Positions 1 through 7,822 of a DNA stretch of 35,817 nucleotides are shown here, in pieces (the first letter of the stretch is position 1; the number at the start of each line of letters is the position of its first letter). The translations under genes were made by a program, and so were the position numbers. The DNA is taken from positions 1 through 35,817 of the IMG/VR virus record IMGVR_UViG_3300042934_000215; one strand, written 5' to 3'. The notes beneath the pieces were generated by a model. The model saw nothing but the letters and a program-made list of their open reading frames with translations, made no database searches and had not been told where the DNA came from. Source of the stretch: a virus.

Positions 1-1
1 T

Positions 2-41
2 TCTGTACTCTTATTATACCGTACAGATATCTGTACGTCAA
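2..41 (-). promoter_or_regulatory. Host promoter with palindromic operator, reading out of the left edge
   Basis: On the minus strand there is TTGACG (36-41), a 17-bp spacer and TATAAT (13-18). The spacer and the edge of the -35 form the perfect 16-bp palindrome GTACAGATATCTGTAC (21-36). A further half-site, GTACAGA, lies just past the -10 (2-8). This looks like a repressor-controlled promoter of a host gene lying to the left of the window. The regulator is unknown; the palindrome does not match the Gram-positive LexA box. Confidence 0.6.
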
Positions 42-65
42 TAATAATAGTATATGCTAAATAGT

Positions 66-102
66 AAAAAAAATCCCCAAAACATTTCTGTCCTAGGGAT
101 TT
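66..102 (-). terminator. Original host rpsI terminator, displaced by the prophage
   Basis: On the minus strand AAATCCC pairs with GGGATTT (stem bases 71-77 and 96-102), followed by a run of eight T. Before integration it would have lain just after the rpsI stop codon. In the lysogen it lies downstream of the leftward late operon and can end that transcript instead. Confidence 0.7.
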
Positions 103-116
103 GAATTTTATAATGA

Positions 117-127
117 TTATCTCTTTG
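117..127. other. attL core (11-bp direct repeat)
   Basis: TTATCTCTTTG is identical to 35691-35701, where it encodes the last codons and stop of rpsI (S-K-R-stop on the minus strand). Flanking bases differ on both sides, so the visible identity is 11 bp. Host DNA lies to the left and phage DNA to the right. An integrase arm-type repeat 40 bp inside the phage side supports the call. Confidence 0.82.
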
Positions 128-168
128 CACTATGTGAACGCCCATAAATAGGCGCTTTTTTTATGCTT

Positions 169-178
169 TGCAAGTTAC
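169..178 (+). repeat. Putative integrase arm-type site, left arm
   Basis: TGCAAGTTAC here is identical to a copy at 35548-35557 and near-identical to 35559-35567 beside the integrase. Repeats of this kind on both sides of attP cores are typical arm-binding sites of tyrosine integrases. The rest of 128-218 holds only a weak hairpin (about 132-154) with a T-run on the plus strand; I see no gene there. Confidence 0.5.
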
Positions 179-218
179 AAGGATATTACCTATATTGTTA
201 CATAGGTTCTCATACTGT

Positions 219-410
219 TTATATGGCTTTTAAGCCTCTAAGCGTTTCTAGCGCTTTCTTTACCTCTTCTGGTGTTATTTTTCTCTCGCATAATCTCTGC
301 TGCTGTGCTGTCGTAAGCTCGGCATTATATAACGGGCAGAGGTCGCAGCTCGTGGCGTGTGTACAAGCTGCATAAGCCGTTACTATAATCTGTGCCTCTA
401 TCTCTTCCAT
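219..410 (-). CDS. Small Cys-rich protein after the endolysin
   Basis: A 63-residue protein whose ATG lies 3 bp past the endolysin stop, so it is translationally linked to it. It has a Cys cluster at residues 16-25 (C-x5-C-x2-C) and a fourth Cys near residue 41, followed by a helical, charged C-terminus with ITPEEVKKALETL. The Cys spacing could bind zinc. It is the last gene of the late operon. I do not recognise a function; a lysis accessory role is only suggested by position. Confidence 0.6.
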   Translation of the reverse strand: MEEIEAQIIVTAYAACTHATSCDLCPLYNAELTTAQQQRLCERKITPEEVKKALETLRGLKAI

Positions 411-412
411 GG

Positions 413-1273
413 CTATACCGCAAGCGTCCAGCCAGCTACAATGTAGTTAGCTGTAATCTTTGGATACTTAGCCTTATTAGCTGCTACGATAGCAGCTACG
501 GTTGTCCCGTTTTTCTTTGCGATAGCGCTTAAAGTGTCGCCCGCTACTACCTTATGCGTATTACTACTCGCGCTGGCTGTCGTCGTAGATGCAGTACCGC
601 TAACGTTAAGTACCCAGCCTGCTACAATATAGTTAGCTGTAATCTTCGGATACTTAGCTTTATTAGCTGCTACGATAGCTGCTACGGTTGTCCCGTTTGC
701 TTTTGCGATAGCGCTTAAAGTGTCGCCCGCTATTACCGTGTGCGTCCCTGCTGCATCTAATGTACTGGCGGTCTGCTTAATCTCCGCAGCTGCTACCGTT
801 CCTGTTCCTATATTGTCATATGCTGTAAGGTTATTGCTATTAACAATATTCATAATCTTGCTAACGTATGTAGGGTCTGTAGCGTATCCGCCATTCTTAA
901 TAGCTGTAATGCAGCCTGTAGCATCTTTTACGCACACTGCCGCAGCATATCTGCCAGAGTTCGTTATAAGGTCGTAGTAATCCTTAACGCTATCCTCTAA
1001 ACAATCGTATGCTCTGAATAATCCCGTAATTGTCGTAAAGTTTGCACCGTCGTAACATTCCTTGGTTTTAGAGCTGTATACTTTGCCTTTCCATGAGCTG
1101 CCAGCTTTAATACCAAAAAACGCTTTAGCATTGGTCATTAAAGAGCTGCTACCCCAGCCAGTCTCTAACGCTGCCTGCGCAATGCAAATACTAGGCAGTA
1201 CCCACTTGCTGCGGCTTGCTGCCTCTTTCTGTGCTAATGTTCCCAGTGTCTTAATAAATTCTGCTTTTGTCAT
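413..1273 (-). CDS. Endolysin: GH73 glucosaminidase with two LysM repeats
   Basis: A 286-residue peptidoglycan hydrolase that would cleave host cell wall at the end of infection. Residues 1 to about 150 match the FlgJ/AcmA-type glucosaminidase family (GH73): AALETGWGSS contains the expected catalytic Glu near residue 37, with the FGIKAG and YDCLEDSVKDYY segments typical of the fold. Two LysM modules follow (about 174-222 and 237-286), almost identical in protein and DNA (HTVIAGDTLSAIAK and HKVVAGDTLSAIAK), suggesting recent duplication. There is no signal peptide, so export needs a holin. The start has an AAAAGAGG ribosome site. It follows the holin candidate. Confidence 0.93.
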   Translation of the reverse strand: MTKAEFIKTLGTLAQKEAASRSKWVLPSICIAQAALETGWGSSSLMTNAKAFFGIKAGSSWKGKVYSSKTKECYDGANFTTITGLFRAYDCLEDSVKDYYDLITNSGRYAAAVCVKDATGCITAIKNGGYATDPTYVSKIMNIVNSNNLTAYDNIGTGTVAAAEIKQTASTLDAAGTHTVIAGDTLSAIAKANGTTVAAIVAANKAKYPKITANYIVAGWVLNVSGTASTTTASASSNTHKVVAGDTLSAIAKKNGTTVAAIVAANKAKYPKITANYIVAGWTLAV

Positions 1274-1290
1274 AGCCTTTTACCTCTTTT

Positions 1291-1644
1291 CTATTCTGAT
1301 TTGCTGCTAATAAAGTCCGCTATAATAATCTTAATTCTGTCGTATGTTTCCTTTATCTGCTTATATAAGTTGTCGTATCCAAACATAGCCGCATAGCATA
1401 CTAATAAGCCTACAGCTGCTACAGCTACCCAGTAGTACCATAACATTACTACATTAAAATAAGCTGCCATTACAGCTGCCGCTAAAGCCGTAGATACCAT
1501 GGCTACAATAAATACCCATACTTGCACTGGGAACTTGTCCCACGCAACTACCTTTTTTGTAATTGCTACAATTAAATTCGTCCATACCGTAAGTACCAGT
1601 ACTGCTATTAACGCTGCGACTAAATATAATATTACTTTTTCCAT
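1291..1644 (-). CDS. Putative holin
   Basis: A 117-residue membrane protein with three hydrophobic segments (about 3-29, 42-63 and 67-90) and a charged C-terminal tail ending FISSKSE. Small size, three spans, a charged tail and position directly before the endolysin fit a class I holin that forms inner-membrane lesions to release the lysin. The start is set by an AAAAGAGG site 8 bases before the ATG. No family motif is certain; the call rests on topology and context. Confidence 0.65.
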   Translation of the reverse strand: MEKVILYLVAALIAVLVLTVWTNLIVAITKKVVAWDKFPVQVWVFIVAMVSTALAAAVMAAYFNVVMLWYYWVAVAAVGLLVCYAAMFGYDNLYKQIKETYDRIKIIIADFISSKSE

Positions 1645-1662
1645 CTTGCTACCTCTTTTCTT

Positions 1663-2082
1663 TTAATCTGCTATAAGCCCGCCCGCTCCCTCTTGCGGCT
1701 CTATTGGTTGCTCTGGTTCTGGCTCTGGCTCTTGTATTGGTTTCTGTCCTATGTTACTGGTTACTATCTTGCAGCCGTTTTCTACGCCTGCCTTAACTAA
1801 GTAGCCGCCTACCACTACTCTAAATGTCTCGTTACTTTCCGTTATAAGCGTGCCTACTACTGATGCGTCGCCAGTTAATATAATGGCTCTATAACATACC
1901 AGTAGTGCATACAAGAAAGAGACAAGGTATAGGACTGTTGTAGTTATTACTACCTTTTTGCTAAATTCCCATACCCAGAGTAGCGGCGCTTTTTCTGCTT
2001 TTTCCTTTTCCCTTGCTTTTTTAGCTCGCTTTCTTATGCGGTTCTTAGCCGCTCTAAGCTCCGCTCTTTCTTTTCGTTGCAT
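1663..2082 (-). CDS. Membrane protein with basic N-terminus and Glu-Pro-rich tail
   Basis: A 139-residue protein: a strongly basic first 30 residues rich in Lys, Arg and Glu, one hydrophobic segment (about 44-67), a soluble middle, and a low-complexity EPEPEPEQPIEPQEG tail. It lies between the coiled-coil membrane protein and the holin, so it may belong to the lysis cassette (anti-holin or spanin-like role) or be a virion-associated membrane protein. I do not recognise the family. The start is supported by AAAGGAA upstream. Confidence 0.65.
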   Translation of the reverse strand: MQRKERAELRAAKNRIRKRAKKAREKEKAEKAPLLWVWEFSKKVVITTTVLYLVSFLYALLVCYRAIILTGDASVVGTLITESNETFRVVVGGYLVKAGVENGCKIVTSNIGQKPIQEPEPEPEQPIEPQEGAGGLIAD

Positions 2083-2088
2083 CTGCCC

Positions 2089-2445
2089 TTATTCCTTTCT
2101 TAGTTGTTCCTCAATACTGGTTAACCTTTTTTCGTGGTCGTCTAGCCTTTTGTGTTCAGACTTAAAGGACTGCTCCATAACAATTAATTTATCGTGGTTT
2201 TCCTTTGTATCCTGCCTTACTGTGTTAATCTCATTCTCAATACGGCTTAACGTATTTTTAATATTATCCAGTGCTAGCATAATACCCGTCTGCTGGGCTG
2301 TTTCTTCTTTTACTTTCTGCTCGTCTTTTTCCCTGTTGGTTTGCTCTGCTCGGTTCTGATTTTTTTTGATGTTGTATGTATTGCCTACCATCATAAATAG
2401 AGAAACCAGCAGGGCTGCTATAGCTATATAATTTGCTGGTGTCAT
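2089..2445 (-). CDS. Membrane-anchored coiled-coil protein
   Basis: A 118-residue protein with one N-terminal transmembrane helix (about 6-22) and then a long charged helical region with heptad character (about 60-118, NTLSRIENEINTV and KRLDDHEKRLTSIEEQL). Its ATG overlaps the reverse transcriptase stop as ATGA, so translation is coupled. The topology resembles small lysis or haemolysin-type proteins (XhlA/BhlA-like) common beside Gram-positive phage holins. Function is inferred from topology and position only. Confidence 0.65.
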   Translation of the reverse strand: MTPANYIAIAALLVSLFMMVGNTYNIKKNQNRAEQTNREKDEQKVKEETAQQTGIMLALDNIKNTLSRIENEINTVRQDTKENHDKLIVMEQSFKSEHKRLDDHEKRLTSIEEQLRKE

Positions 2446-3509
2446 ACTCGCGCGTCCCTTTCCCGCTCTGCATCTTTTACTAAAGCGTGTATTTTCTGTC
2501 TTAAGTGGTAGCTGTCTGCGTGTTCTGCGTGCCCCGTCCAGCTTGTTACGCTCTTTTGTATTTGCTCTTTAGTTAAGCTGCCCCTGCGGTACTTCTTGAC
2601 GCTTTTCTTTATCCGCTCTATGCTGTCTCGCCTTACTTTGCGGTGCGTCGGTCTGTGCTTGTACCCCACAAAGTCTATACCGTTCTTGCTGCATAGTATT
2701 GTTGTCTTAGGGTTAAGCTCTAGCTTTAGCTCTTTTGTAATATATTTCTCTATGTCAACTAGCCAGTGCTGTAGCTTTTTCTTATCTGGGCTTAATATTA
2801 TAAAGTCGTCCATATAGCGTATATAATACTTTGCTCGCAGCTCATTTTTAACATACTGGTCTAGCTTGTTAAGATAAATGTTAGCGAAAAGCTGGCTTGT
2901 AAGGTTACCTACTGGTATCCCTACGCCGTCTGGCATTTCTCCGTTGTGGTCTATAATTCTTTCTATGAGTACTAAAGCCTTTTTGTCTTTAATAACCCTG
3001 CGTATTTCTTTCTTTAGTACCTCGTGGTTAATGCTTTTAAAATACTGGTGTATATCTGCCTTAATTGCATATATTGGCTCGCTATGGTACTTACTCCAAT
3101 CGTAAAGCCATTTGTACAGCGTATCAGACGCAGCGTGCATACCCTTACCTTTTCGGCAGGCATAAGAGTTATATATAAAACGCTTGTTAAATATAGGCTC
3201 TAATACCGTAACTATAGCGTGCTGTATCACTCTGTCGTAGAATGGCAGTGCCATAATAAGCCGCTCTTTTGGTTCGTATACTTTAAAATAGCGGTACTCG
3301 TTAGGCTCATAGCTCAATAACTCTATGTCCCTGCGTGCCCGCTCTATGTTTTCCTCTTTATCTCTTGTAAATTGTAATACCTCTTTACGGTATCTTTTGC
3401 ACTTTCTCGCTTTGTTATAGGCAATAAGTATATTGTCGTAACCGCTCATGGCTGCATGTAATGTCTGTTGGTTTCCCTGTCTATCTAGTGTGCTGCTAAT
3501 CCTCTTCAA
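2442..3509 (-). CDS. DGR reverse transcriptase
   Basis: A 355-residue group II intron-like reverse transcriptase. Fingers and palm motifs are visible: the first catalytic Asp in IKADIHQYF (about D152), the GIPVGNLTSQ motif (197-206) characteristic of DGR and retron enzymes, and the YMDD box (232-235). There is no maturase or endonuclease domain, as expected for a DGR enzyme. It copies the adjacent TR RNA with errors at adenines, and the cDNA replaces VR in the target gene. The start is a TTG at 3509 with AGGA about 10 bases upstream; there is no better ATG. It lies downstream of TR and Avd in the classical VP-Avd-TR-RT order. Confidence 0.95.
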   Translation of the reverse strand: MKRISSTLDRQGNQQTLHAAMSGYDNILIAYNKARKCKRYRKEVLQFTRDKEENIERARRDIELLSYEPNEYRYFKVYEPKERLIMALPFYDRVIQHAIVTVLEPIFNKRFIYNSYACRKGKGMHAASDTLYKWLYDWSKYHSEPIYAIKADIHQYFKSINHEVLKKEIRRVIKDKKALVLIERIIDHNGEMPDGVGIPVGNLTSQLFANIYLNKLDQYVKNELRAKYYIRYMDDFIILSPDKKKLQHWLVDIEKYITKELKLELNPKTTILCSKNGIDFVGYKHRPTHRKVRRDSIERIKKSVKKYRRGSLTKEQIQKSVTSWTGHAEHADSYHLRQKIHALVKDAERERDARV

Positions 3510-3836
3510 GTTAAAATGTTCCTGCCTTTCGCCGCAGCTACTAGCCAGTAGCTTTACTTTTTCTTTTTGCCCTTAAGGGCGGGTACGTCGGCTCTGACTA
3601 TAGAATATTAAACACTTGCTAATATTCGTGTAATCCTTGCTAGTGTTCCGTAGATACGCTAAGCCTATAATGTTCTCACTAAGTCACACGCCCCACGCAC
3701 GCCGATATTCGTGTTGACATTCCACGGGTAATTGTTGCAATTCACGGCACGCGCGCCCGCGTTAACGCCATTGTTCCAGTTGCCACCCGCCAGCAGTGCA
3801 TAAGTTGGCTGTTGATAAGCCGCCGCCCCACGTATT
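3510..3836 (-). ncRNA. DGR template RNA region
   Basis: A 327-base non-coding interval between Avd and the reverse transcriptase holding the 118-base template repeat. Toward the RT gene it contains the 12-bp palindrome GCCCTTAAGGGC (3571-3582) followed by an A-rich stretch. In studied DGRs the RNA priming and Avd-binding structures lie in this position. The extent of the RNA is inferred, not read from the sequence. Confidence 0.6.
3683..3800 (-). repeat. DGR template repeat (TR)
   Basis: 118 bases, 110 identical and ungapped against VR at 4236-4353. All eight differences are A in TR (minus strand) and G or T in VR. In the target reading frame TR would read N-W-N-N and N-C-N-N-Y-P-W-N-V-N-T, so mutable AAC/AAT codons are concentrated where diversity is needed. 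TR lies between Avd and RT on the same strand. Confidence 0.96.
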
Positions 3837-4184
3837 TTATTTAAGACTTTCTATTACCCCGTGCATAATGCAGCCTATTTCTGTAAGCCGCTTGCAGCTT
3901 TCGCCGTAGTGCTGGGCGTTCATGCTGCTATACCCTAGGTCATTTGCTAGCCTTATTAACTCTTTTAACTCTTGCAGTTCTACGTCTGCGCTATAAACAT
4001 GGCTCTTTGTTCCTGTTTTCTCCCACTTTATAACGCAGCGTAGCATATCCAGTATTACGCTTTTTGTCTGTGTCTGTAGCGTGAACTTTTCCCGCTTTGG
4101 GTATCTATCTAGCAGCGGGTATACATATAGCAAAAAGTCGTATATTCTCTGGTGTAGTATACTTGTCTTTTTCATATCCGCCAT
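3837..4184 (-). CDS. avd: DGR accessory variability protein Avd
   Basis: A 115-residue, all-helical protein with the features of the Avd/S23-like four-helix bundle family: an LHQRIYDFLLYVYPLLDRYPK start, basic helices and an ELIRLANDLGYSSM segment. Avd forms a barrel-like pentamer that binds the RT and the TR RNA and is required for mutagenic homing. It lies between the target gene and TR, as in the Bordetella phage BPP-1 element. The start ATG has GAGG 7 bases upstream. Confidence 0.92.
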   Translation of the reverse strand: MADMKKTSILHQRIYDFLLYVYPLLDRYPKREKFTLQTQTKSVILDMLRCVIKWEKTGTKSHVYSADVELQELKELIRLANDLGYSSMNAQHYGESCKRLTEIGCIMHGVIESLK

Positions 4185-4199
4185 TTTTTTACCTCGTAC

Positions 4200-4218
4200 G
4201 GCTGGGCTTTCGCCCGCC
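4200..4218 (-). other. DGR target-site hairpin downstream of VR
   Basis: On the minus strand GGCGGGC-GAAA-GCCCAGCC forms a 7-bp stem with a GAAA loop and one bulged A. It starts 17 bases past the end of VR and just after the target gene stop. A hairpin or cruciform with a four-base loop just 3' of VR is a known element in BPP-1-type DGRs that promotes homing. Confidence 0.7.
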
Positions 4219-4226
4219 TAAGCAGT

Positions 4227-5354
4227 TTACAGACTGTCACACGCCCCACGCACGCCGATATTCGCGTAGACAATCCACGGGTAATCGTAGCAATCCACGG
4301 CACGCGCGCCCGCGTTAACGCCATCGTTCCAGTCGCCACCCGCCAGCAGTGCAGCTAATGAGTACGCGTAGTATTGGAATATGTTACCATGTTTGTCCCC
4401 TAACGGACTTGTTAAGTCCCAGCCCCAGCCTATACTTGCGTGGTAGGTTGGGTTAGTTGCCTGCTCTGCTCTGGTTATGAGTTCGTCCAGCCATTCCCAC
4501 ACGTTGCCTACTGCATCACGTACGCCGATAGCGCTAACTGCATTTGCTACATTTCCTGTAGTCGTTCTCGCTGTGTTGGTCGTTGCCGTCCATGCGTTCG
4601 TGTTGCTAGCGTCTAATCCCTGCGGACTTCCAAAAGCATAGGCGCAAAACTCGCTATAGTTTGGCATACGTTTGCCACTCTTTGCTAATCTTTCTGCGAA
4701 TGTATACCAGTGCATACCCTCTGTACCCGTCATAGGCGTAGCGCCGTAATCCGACTTAAGCCCGTAAGCTCCGTCGTCACTGTTTAAATAAATGTCTACC
4801 CATGTGCCGCCCCCTAAATATACCATGCCCTCTGGCGTACATTTTGGGCGGTGTCCTAAAGTCCATACGCTACGTGGTACTATTCCGTCGTATACGTTGC
4901 TTTCCCAGCTGCTACCAAAAATAACGCCGCCGCTATTGGTCGGCTGGTTATTTGCATCTACTGTACGGCATTTGCCATAGTGGAAACCGCCTATTTTTCT
5001 GCTGTTCGTAAAGTTCCAGCCCTGCGGATACGTTGAGTTAAGAGAAATATAATATTTTTCGTCGTTGTCGTTGTTCTGCGTGTCGCAGATATAAACGTAG
5101 TAATCATTCCCTACGCTAAATGCTGTACCCGTATCTAAATTTGCTGCGGTTAATACCGTTGTTGCTGTTTCAAATACGCCAGAGCCAGCTATTGCTATTA
5201 CGCAGTCGCTAAGTATTGTAAGCTGCTGCGCTCCGCTTGCATATAAATACTCTTTTGTCGGTGCTACAATGTCGCTAATTAATGCTGCCTTGGATACATT
5301 AAATAACGCTCTCCTATCTGTTTTTGTAATATCGTCTATCAATAATCTACTCAT
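4227..5354 (-). CDS. DGR target: variable receptor-binding protein (FGE/C-type lectin fold)
   Basis: A 375-residue tail-tip protein. The C-terminal half has the formylglycine-generating-enzyme-like C-type lectin fold used by DGR variable proteins: GMHWYTFAERLA, RMPNYSEFCAYAFGSPQG, RDAVGNVWEWLDE, LLAGGDWNDGVNAGARA and a final GVRGAC. The last 40 or so residues are VR. Relative to TR the changes are N-D four times, N-Y twice, N-I once and T-A once. The N-terminal part probably attaches to the baseplate. An upstream TTG in frame (5363) is less likely than the ATG at 5354, which sits 12 bases after AAAGGGGG and overlaps the previous stop. Confidence 0.92.
   Translation of the reverse strand: MSRLLIDDITKTDRRALFNVSKAALISDIVAPTKEYLYASGAQQLTILSDCVIAIAGSGVFETATTVLTAANLDTGTAFSVGNDYYVYICDTQNNDNDEKYYISLNSTYPQGWNFTNSRKIGGFHYGKCRTVDANNQPTNSGGVIFGSSWESNVYDGIVPRSVWTLGHRPKCTPEGMVYLGGGTWVDIYLNSDDGAYGLKSDYGATPMTGTEGMHWYTFAERLAKSGKRMPNYSEFCAYAFGSPQGLDASNTNAWTATTNTARTTTGNVANAVSAIGVRDAVGNVWEWLDELITRAEQATNPTYHASIGWGWDLTSPLGDKHGNIFQYYAYSLAALLAGGDWNDGVNAGARAVDCYDYPWIVYANIGVRGACDSL
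4236..4353 (-). repeat. DGR variable repeat (VR)
   Basis: 118 bases at the 3' end of the target gene, ungapped match to TR with 8 substitutions (five A to G, three A to T, none at other bases). The last 25 or so bases (minus strand) match TR exactly and are GC-rich, as expected for the initiation of mutagenic homing site. Confidence 0.96.
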
Positions 5355-5778
5355 ATTGTGCAAGTACCCCCTTTATAGCTGTTAAGTCGCTCTCTGTCAT
5401 TCCCATAGCTGCTAGTACGTCATTTGTATTCATAATGCTAATACTTTCCGCTCCCTCTGGCACTGCTGCCGTAAGCGTTAGTGCTGTTGTGCTTGGTGTA
5501 TCTGTGCTGTTGCTTAGCGTATGTGTTACTGCTGCCAGTGTTCCCGTTGCAGCTCCGCTAATAAATTTACTGCCTTTTAATGCCTCTGCACAATACATTA
5601 CTTTCAAGCTCTTTCTGTCGTCTGATGCGCTTATAACCTTGCACTCTATGTAGCGTCTTTTTTCTAACGCTGCTAATGCTGCTGCCAGTCCTGCTGCCGC
5701 TAGCTCCCCAGTCTGTACCAATGCTAGGCAGTTGTAGTAGTCCTCTTTCGTTTTAAGTATCTTAGGGTATCCTTTCAT
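5347..5778 (-). CDS. Small structural protein preceding the DGR target
   Basis: A 143-residue protein beginning KGYPKILKTKEDYYNC, then an Ala-rich segment, a beta-rich middle of Ser, Thr and Ala, and a charged end. Its stop overlaps the target ATG and its own start has a strong AAAGGAG. Position between the baseplate protein and the variable protein suggests a tail-fibre or adaptor component. I do not recognise a named family. Confidence 0.7.
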   Translation of the reverse strand: MKGYPKILKTKEDYYNCLALVQTGELAAAGLAAALAALEKRRYIECKVISASDDRKSLKVMYCAEALKGSKFISGAATGTLAAVTHTLSNSTDTPSTTALTLTAAVPEGAESISIMNTNDVLAAMGMTESDLTAIKGVLAQYE

Positions 5779-5798
5779 TAGCTTTTAGCTCCTTTCGT

Positions 5799-6659
5799 CT
5801 ATGATACTAAGTAAGTACCGCCGCAGTAGCACGCTCCTAGCCATGCCTCGGTAGTAATACTTGTACGTTCTATAAGTTCCTGCTGCAAATTTGTTACAGT
5901 ACTCTGTAGGCTCTCAATCTCGTTTTGTATGTTTCCTGCTGTGCTTTCGTCCAGTATGTCTTTAATTGATGCTACCCACGCCTCAAAAGCTACCTTTTGC
6001 TCTGTTTCATAAGTTGATAAGCCAGCCTCAAAAGCTGCTAAGGCTGTAGTAGCTGCCTGCTGGTCTGCCGCTATTGTTCCTAAGTAGTTCTGATACTCTG
6101 TTATAATCTGCTGCTTATACAGTAAAAAGAAGTTATTAAACTGTGCTGTAAGTACGCTTGCGTCTATCTGGTCTACAGTTCCAGTTACTATGCCGCATAC
6201 AGAGCTATTAAAGCGCTGGTCTGTTATGTTTGCAGTTAAAATGCTCGTAACGCCCTTTGCTACGTAAATGTCCGCTACTGCAAGGTCGTACACTTCTGTA
6301 GAGCGTGTTACCGCTGGTGCTGCTGGGCTTGCTGACGCAGTCCCTTTTAATATTCCTACATACATGTTTCTTGCGCTTAAGTCCCAGCGCACTATAATGC
6401 GGTCTATTCTCGGTAGGCTGCCGTCTGCCGTTTCTAGTGTTACGTCATAATTTGCAGGGTTTCTAAACGCGTACCCATTAACAAAAGCGTACCCAGCTTT
6501 AACCGTTACTGTCATTCCGCTGTTAACTACTGCTTGTAGCCCTGTAGATGGGCTTGGAAATATGCCGTTTCCTATGAACGTAGAAAAATACCACGCCCAG
6601 TCTTCGGCTTTGTAAACCCTATCTTTGCTTATAGAGTTAAACGGTAAACAATTTGCCAT
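5799..6659 (-). CDS. Baseplate / upper tail-fibre protein
   Basis: A 286-residue virion protein. The N-terminal 150 residues (FNSISKDRVYKAEDWAWYF, GYAFVNGYAF, LPRIDRIIVRWD, VADIYVAKG) resemble the beta-rich N-terminal domain of Gram-positive phage baseplate or tail-fibre proteins that dock on the tail tip. The remainder is helical and coiled-coil (about 180-270), ending in a short beta segment. It probably carries the DGR variable protein. Start GAGG upstream. Confidence 0.8.
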   Translation of the reverse strand: MANCLPFNSISKDRVYKAEDWAWYFSTFIGNGIFPSPSTGLQAVVNSGMTVTVKAGYAFVNGYAFRNPANYDVTLETADGSLPRIDRIIVRWDLSARNMYVGILKGTASASPAAPAVTRSTEVYDLAVADIYVAKGVTSILTANITDQRFNSSVCGIVTGTVDQIDASVLTAQFNNFFLLYKQQIITEYQNYLGTIAADQQAATTALAAFEAGLSTYETEQKVAFEAWVASIKDILDESTAGNIQNEIESLQSTVTNLQQELIERTSITTEAWLGACYCGGTYLVS

Positions 6660-6664
6660 TGTTT

Positions 6665-7819
6665 TTACCTCACTTTCCTAATTTTTTCTACCAGCGTCGG
6701 TAGGCTTTCCCCAAAGGTCGCCTCTATTTGTTCTTTCCCTTTCTGGTATGTTTCTGTTACTTCCGTAATACGTGCATCTAGTTTTATGCCCCAGCTGCGC
6801 TCTAGGCACGTTATACGGTCGCCTAGGTTAAAATCTTCCTTAAATTTCAAGTTTGAATTTACATTAATTGTACTTACAAAGTTAATTGTTTCCCCGTACT
6901 CTTCCAGCTCTGTAGCGCCTCTTGTCGCTAGATATGTCTTGTACGTTTCCAGTGGTATAGTTACCTCTGTTTCGCCGCTGGTGTATGTTCTTGCTATGTC
7001 TGATGCGTCACAAAATACCTCTTCTAAATCCAGACCAGTAGCACTAATTCCGTCTACCACAACTACTGGCTGGCTGCCTGCCTCGTCTGTTGCTCCCTGT
7101 ACATAGATAAAATTTTTGTAATTCTCTATGCTGTCCTCGTACTCCTGCTCGTTGACATTATCAAAGTCTCTGCTAAAAATGCAGGGCGTATTACCGTCGT
7201 TATTTGTAGCTGTTAGGTCTTTCCCTTTGTACAAATAAAAGCCGTATAATTTGTTGCGCTCGTCTACCAGTATGTCGTATCCCAGCTTTCCAGCCAGTGC
7301 CCTTGTTTTAACTTCTAACCCTAAGTCTACGTATGCGTCATTGGTGTAATCTACACTGCTGCCGCCTAGGTTGTCCTGCTCTATAGTAGTAAACTGCATA
7401 AATTTTCTTTTTGTGCTGGCATTGCTGCCGCAGTTATTAGCTACCAGTGTGTTAATAATACTCTGGTTTGTTGCCGTAGTTACCAGCTGTGTAGATACAA
7501 TACGCTTGCTAAGCCAGTAGCCTAACATGCTGCCTTGTACTTCTATTTGCTCCTGTCCGTTCTCGTCTTTTGTAATATGCACGTATGTTATTTGTGCTGC
7601 CCTGCGCCATGTATTGCCGCTGCCGTCTGTTACTTCCTGCTTTTCGTCATGCTTTACTAATATATTGCCTTGTATCAGTAATGCGCTGTTATTGTTTGTG
7701 ATTGGTGCTAATAGACTAAATGTACCTACTGCAAAGTATCTTAAACGCCACATAAGCGTAGCTAATTCGTCTACAGCTCCTAAAGGCTCTAGCGCCTTGT
7801 CGTATACTCTTAGCTCCAT
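6665..7819 (-). CDS. Gp37-like tail protein (siphovirus ReqiPepy6 family)
   Basis: A 384-residue tail-tip protein starting MELRVYDKALEPLGAVDE, with the two-domain pattern of the ReqiPepy6 Gp37-like family found in Firmicute siphoviruses: an N-terminal domain with ILVKHDEKQEV, a GSMLGYWLSKRI segment, and a C-terminal part with DFNLGDRITCLE. It occupies the tail-hub (Tal) position after Dit. No peptidase or lysozyme domain follows. Start supported by GGAGTG. Confidence 0.83.
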   Translation of the reverse strand: MELRVYDKALEPLGAVDELATLMWRLRYFAVGTFSLLAPITNNNSALLIQGNILVKHDEKQEVTDGSGNTWRRAAQITYVHITKDENGQEQIEVQGSMLGYWLSKRIVSTQLVTTATNQSIINTLVANNCGSNASTKRKFMQFTTIEQDNLGGSSVDYTNDAYVDLGLEVKTRALAGKLGYDILVDERNKLYGFYLYKGKDLTATNNDGNTPCIFSRDFDNVNEQEYEDSIENYKNFIYVQGATDEAGSQPVVVVDGISATGLDLEEVFCDASDIARTYTSGETEVTIPLETYKTYLATRGATELEEYGETINFVSTINVNSNLKFKEDFNLGDRITCLERSWGIKLDARITEVTETYQKGKEQIEATFGESLPTLVEKIRKVR

Positions 7820-7822
7820 TTT

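Noticed and set aside
426-740. Repeat element in the endolysin region
   Set aside because: The DNA similarity is explained by two duplicated LysM domains.
1958-2359. Plus-strand 133-residue frame, Ser/Leu/Phe-rich
   Set aside because: Antisense shadow of two good minus-strand genes; composition is not protein-like.
3571-3582. RT gene terminator or separate promoter element
   Set aside because: The palindrome lies upstream of RT within the template RNA region and has no T-run in the right direction.
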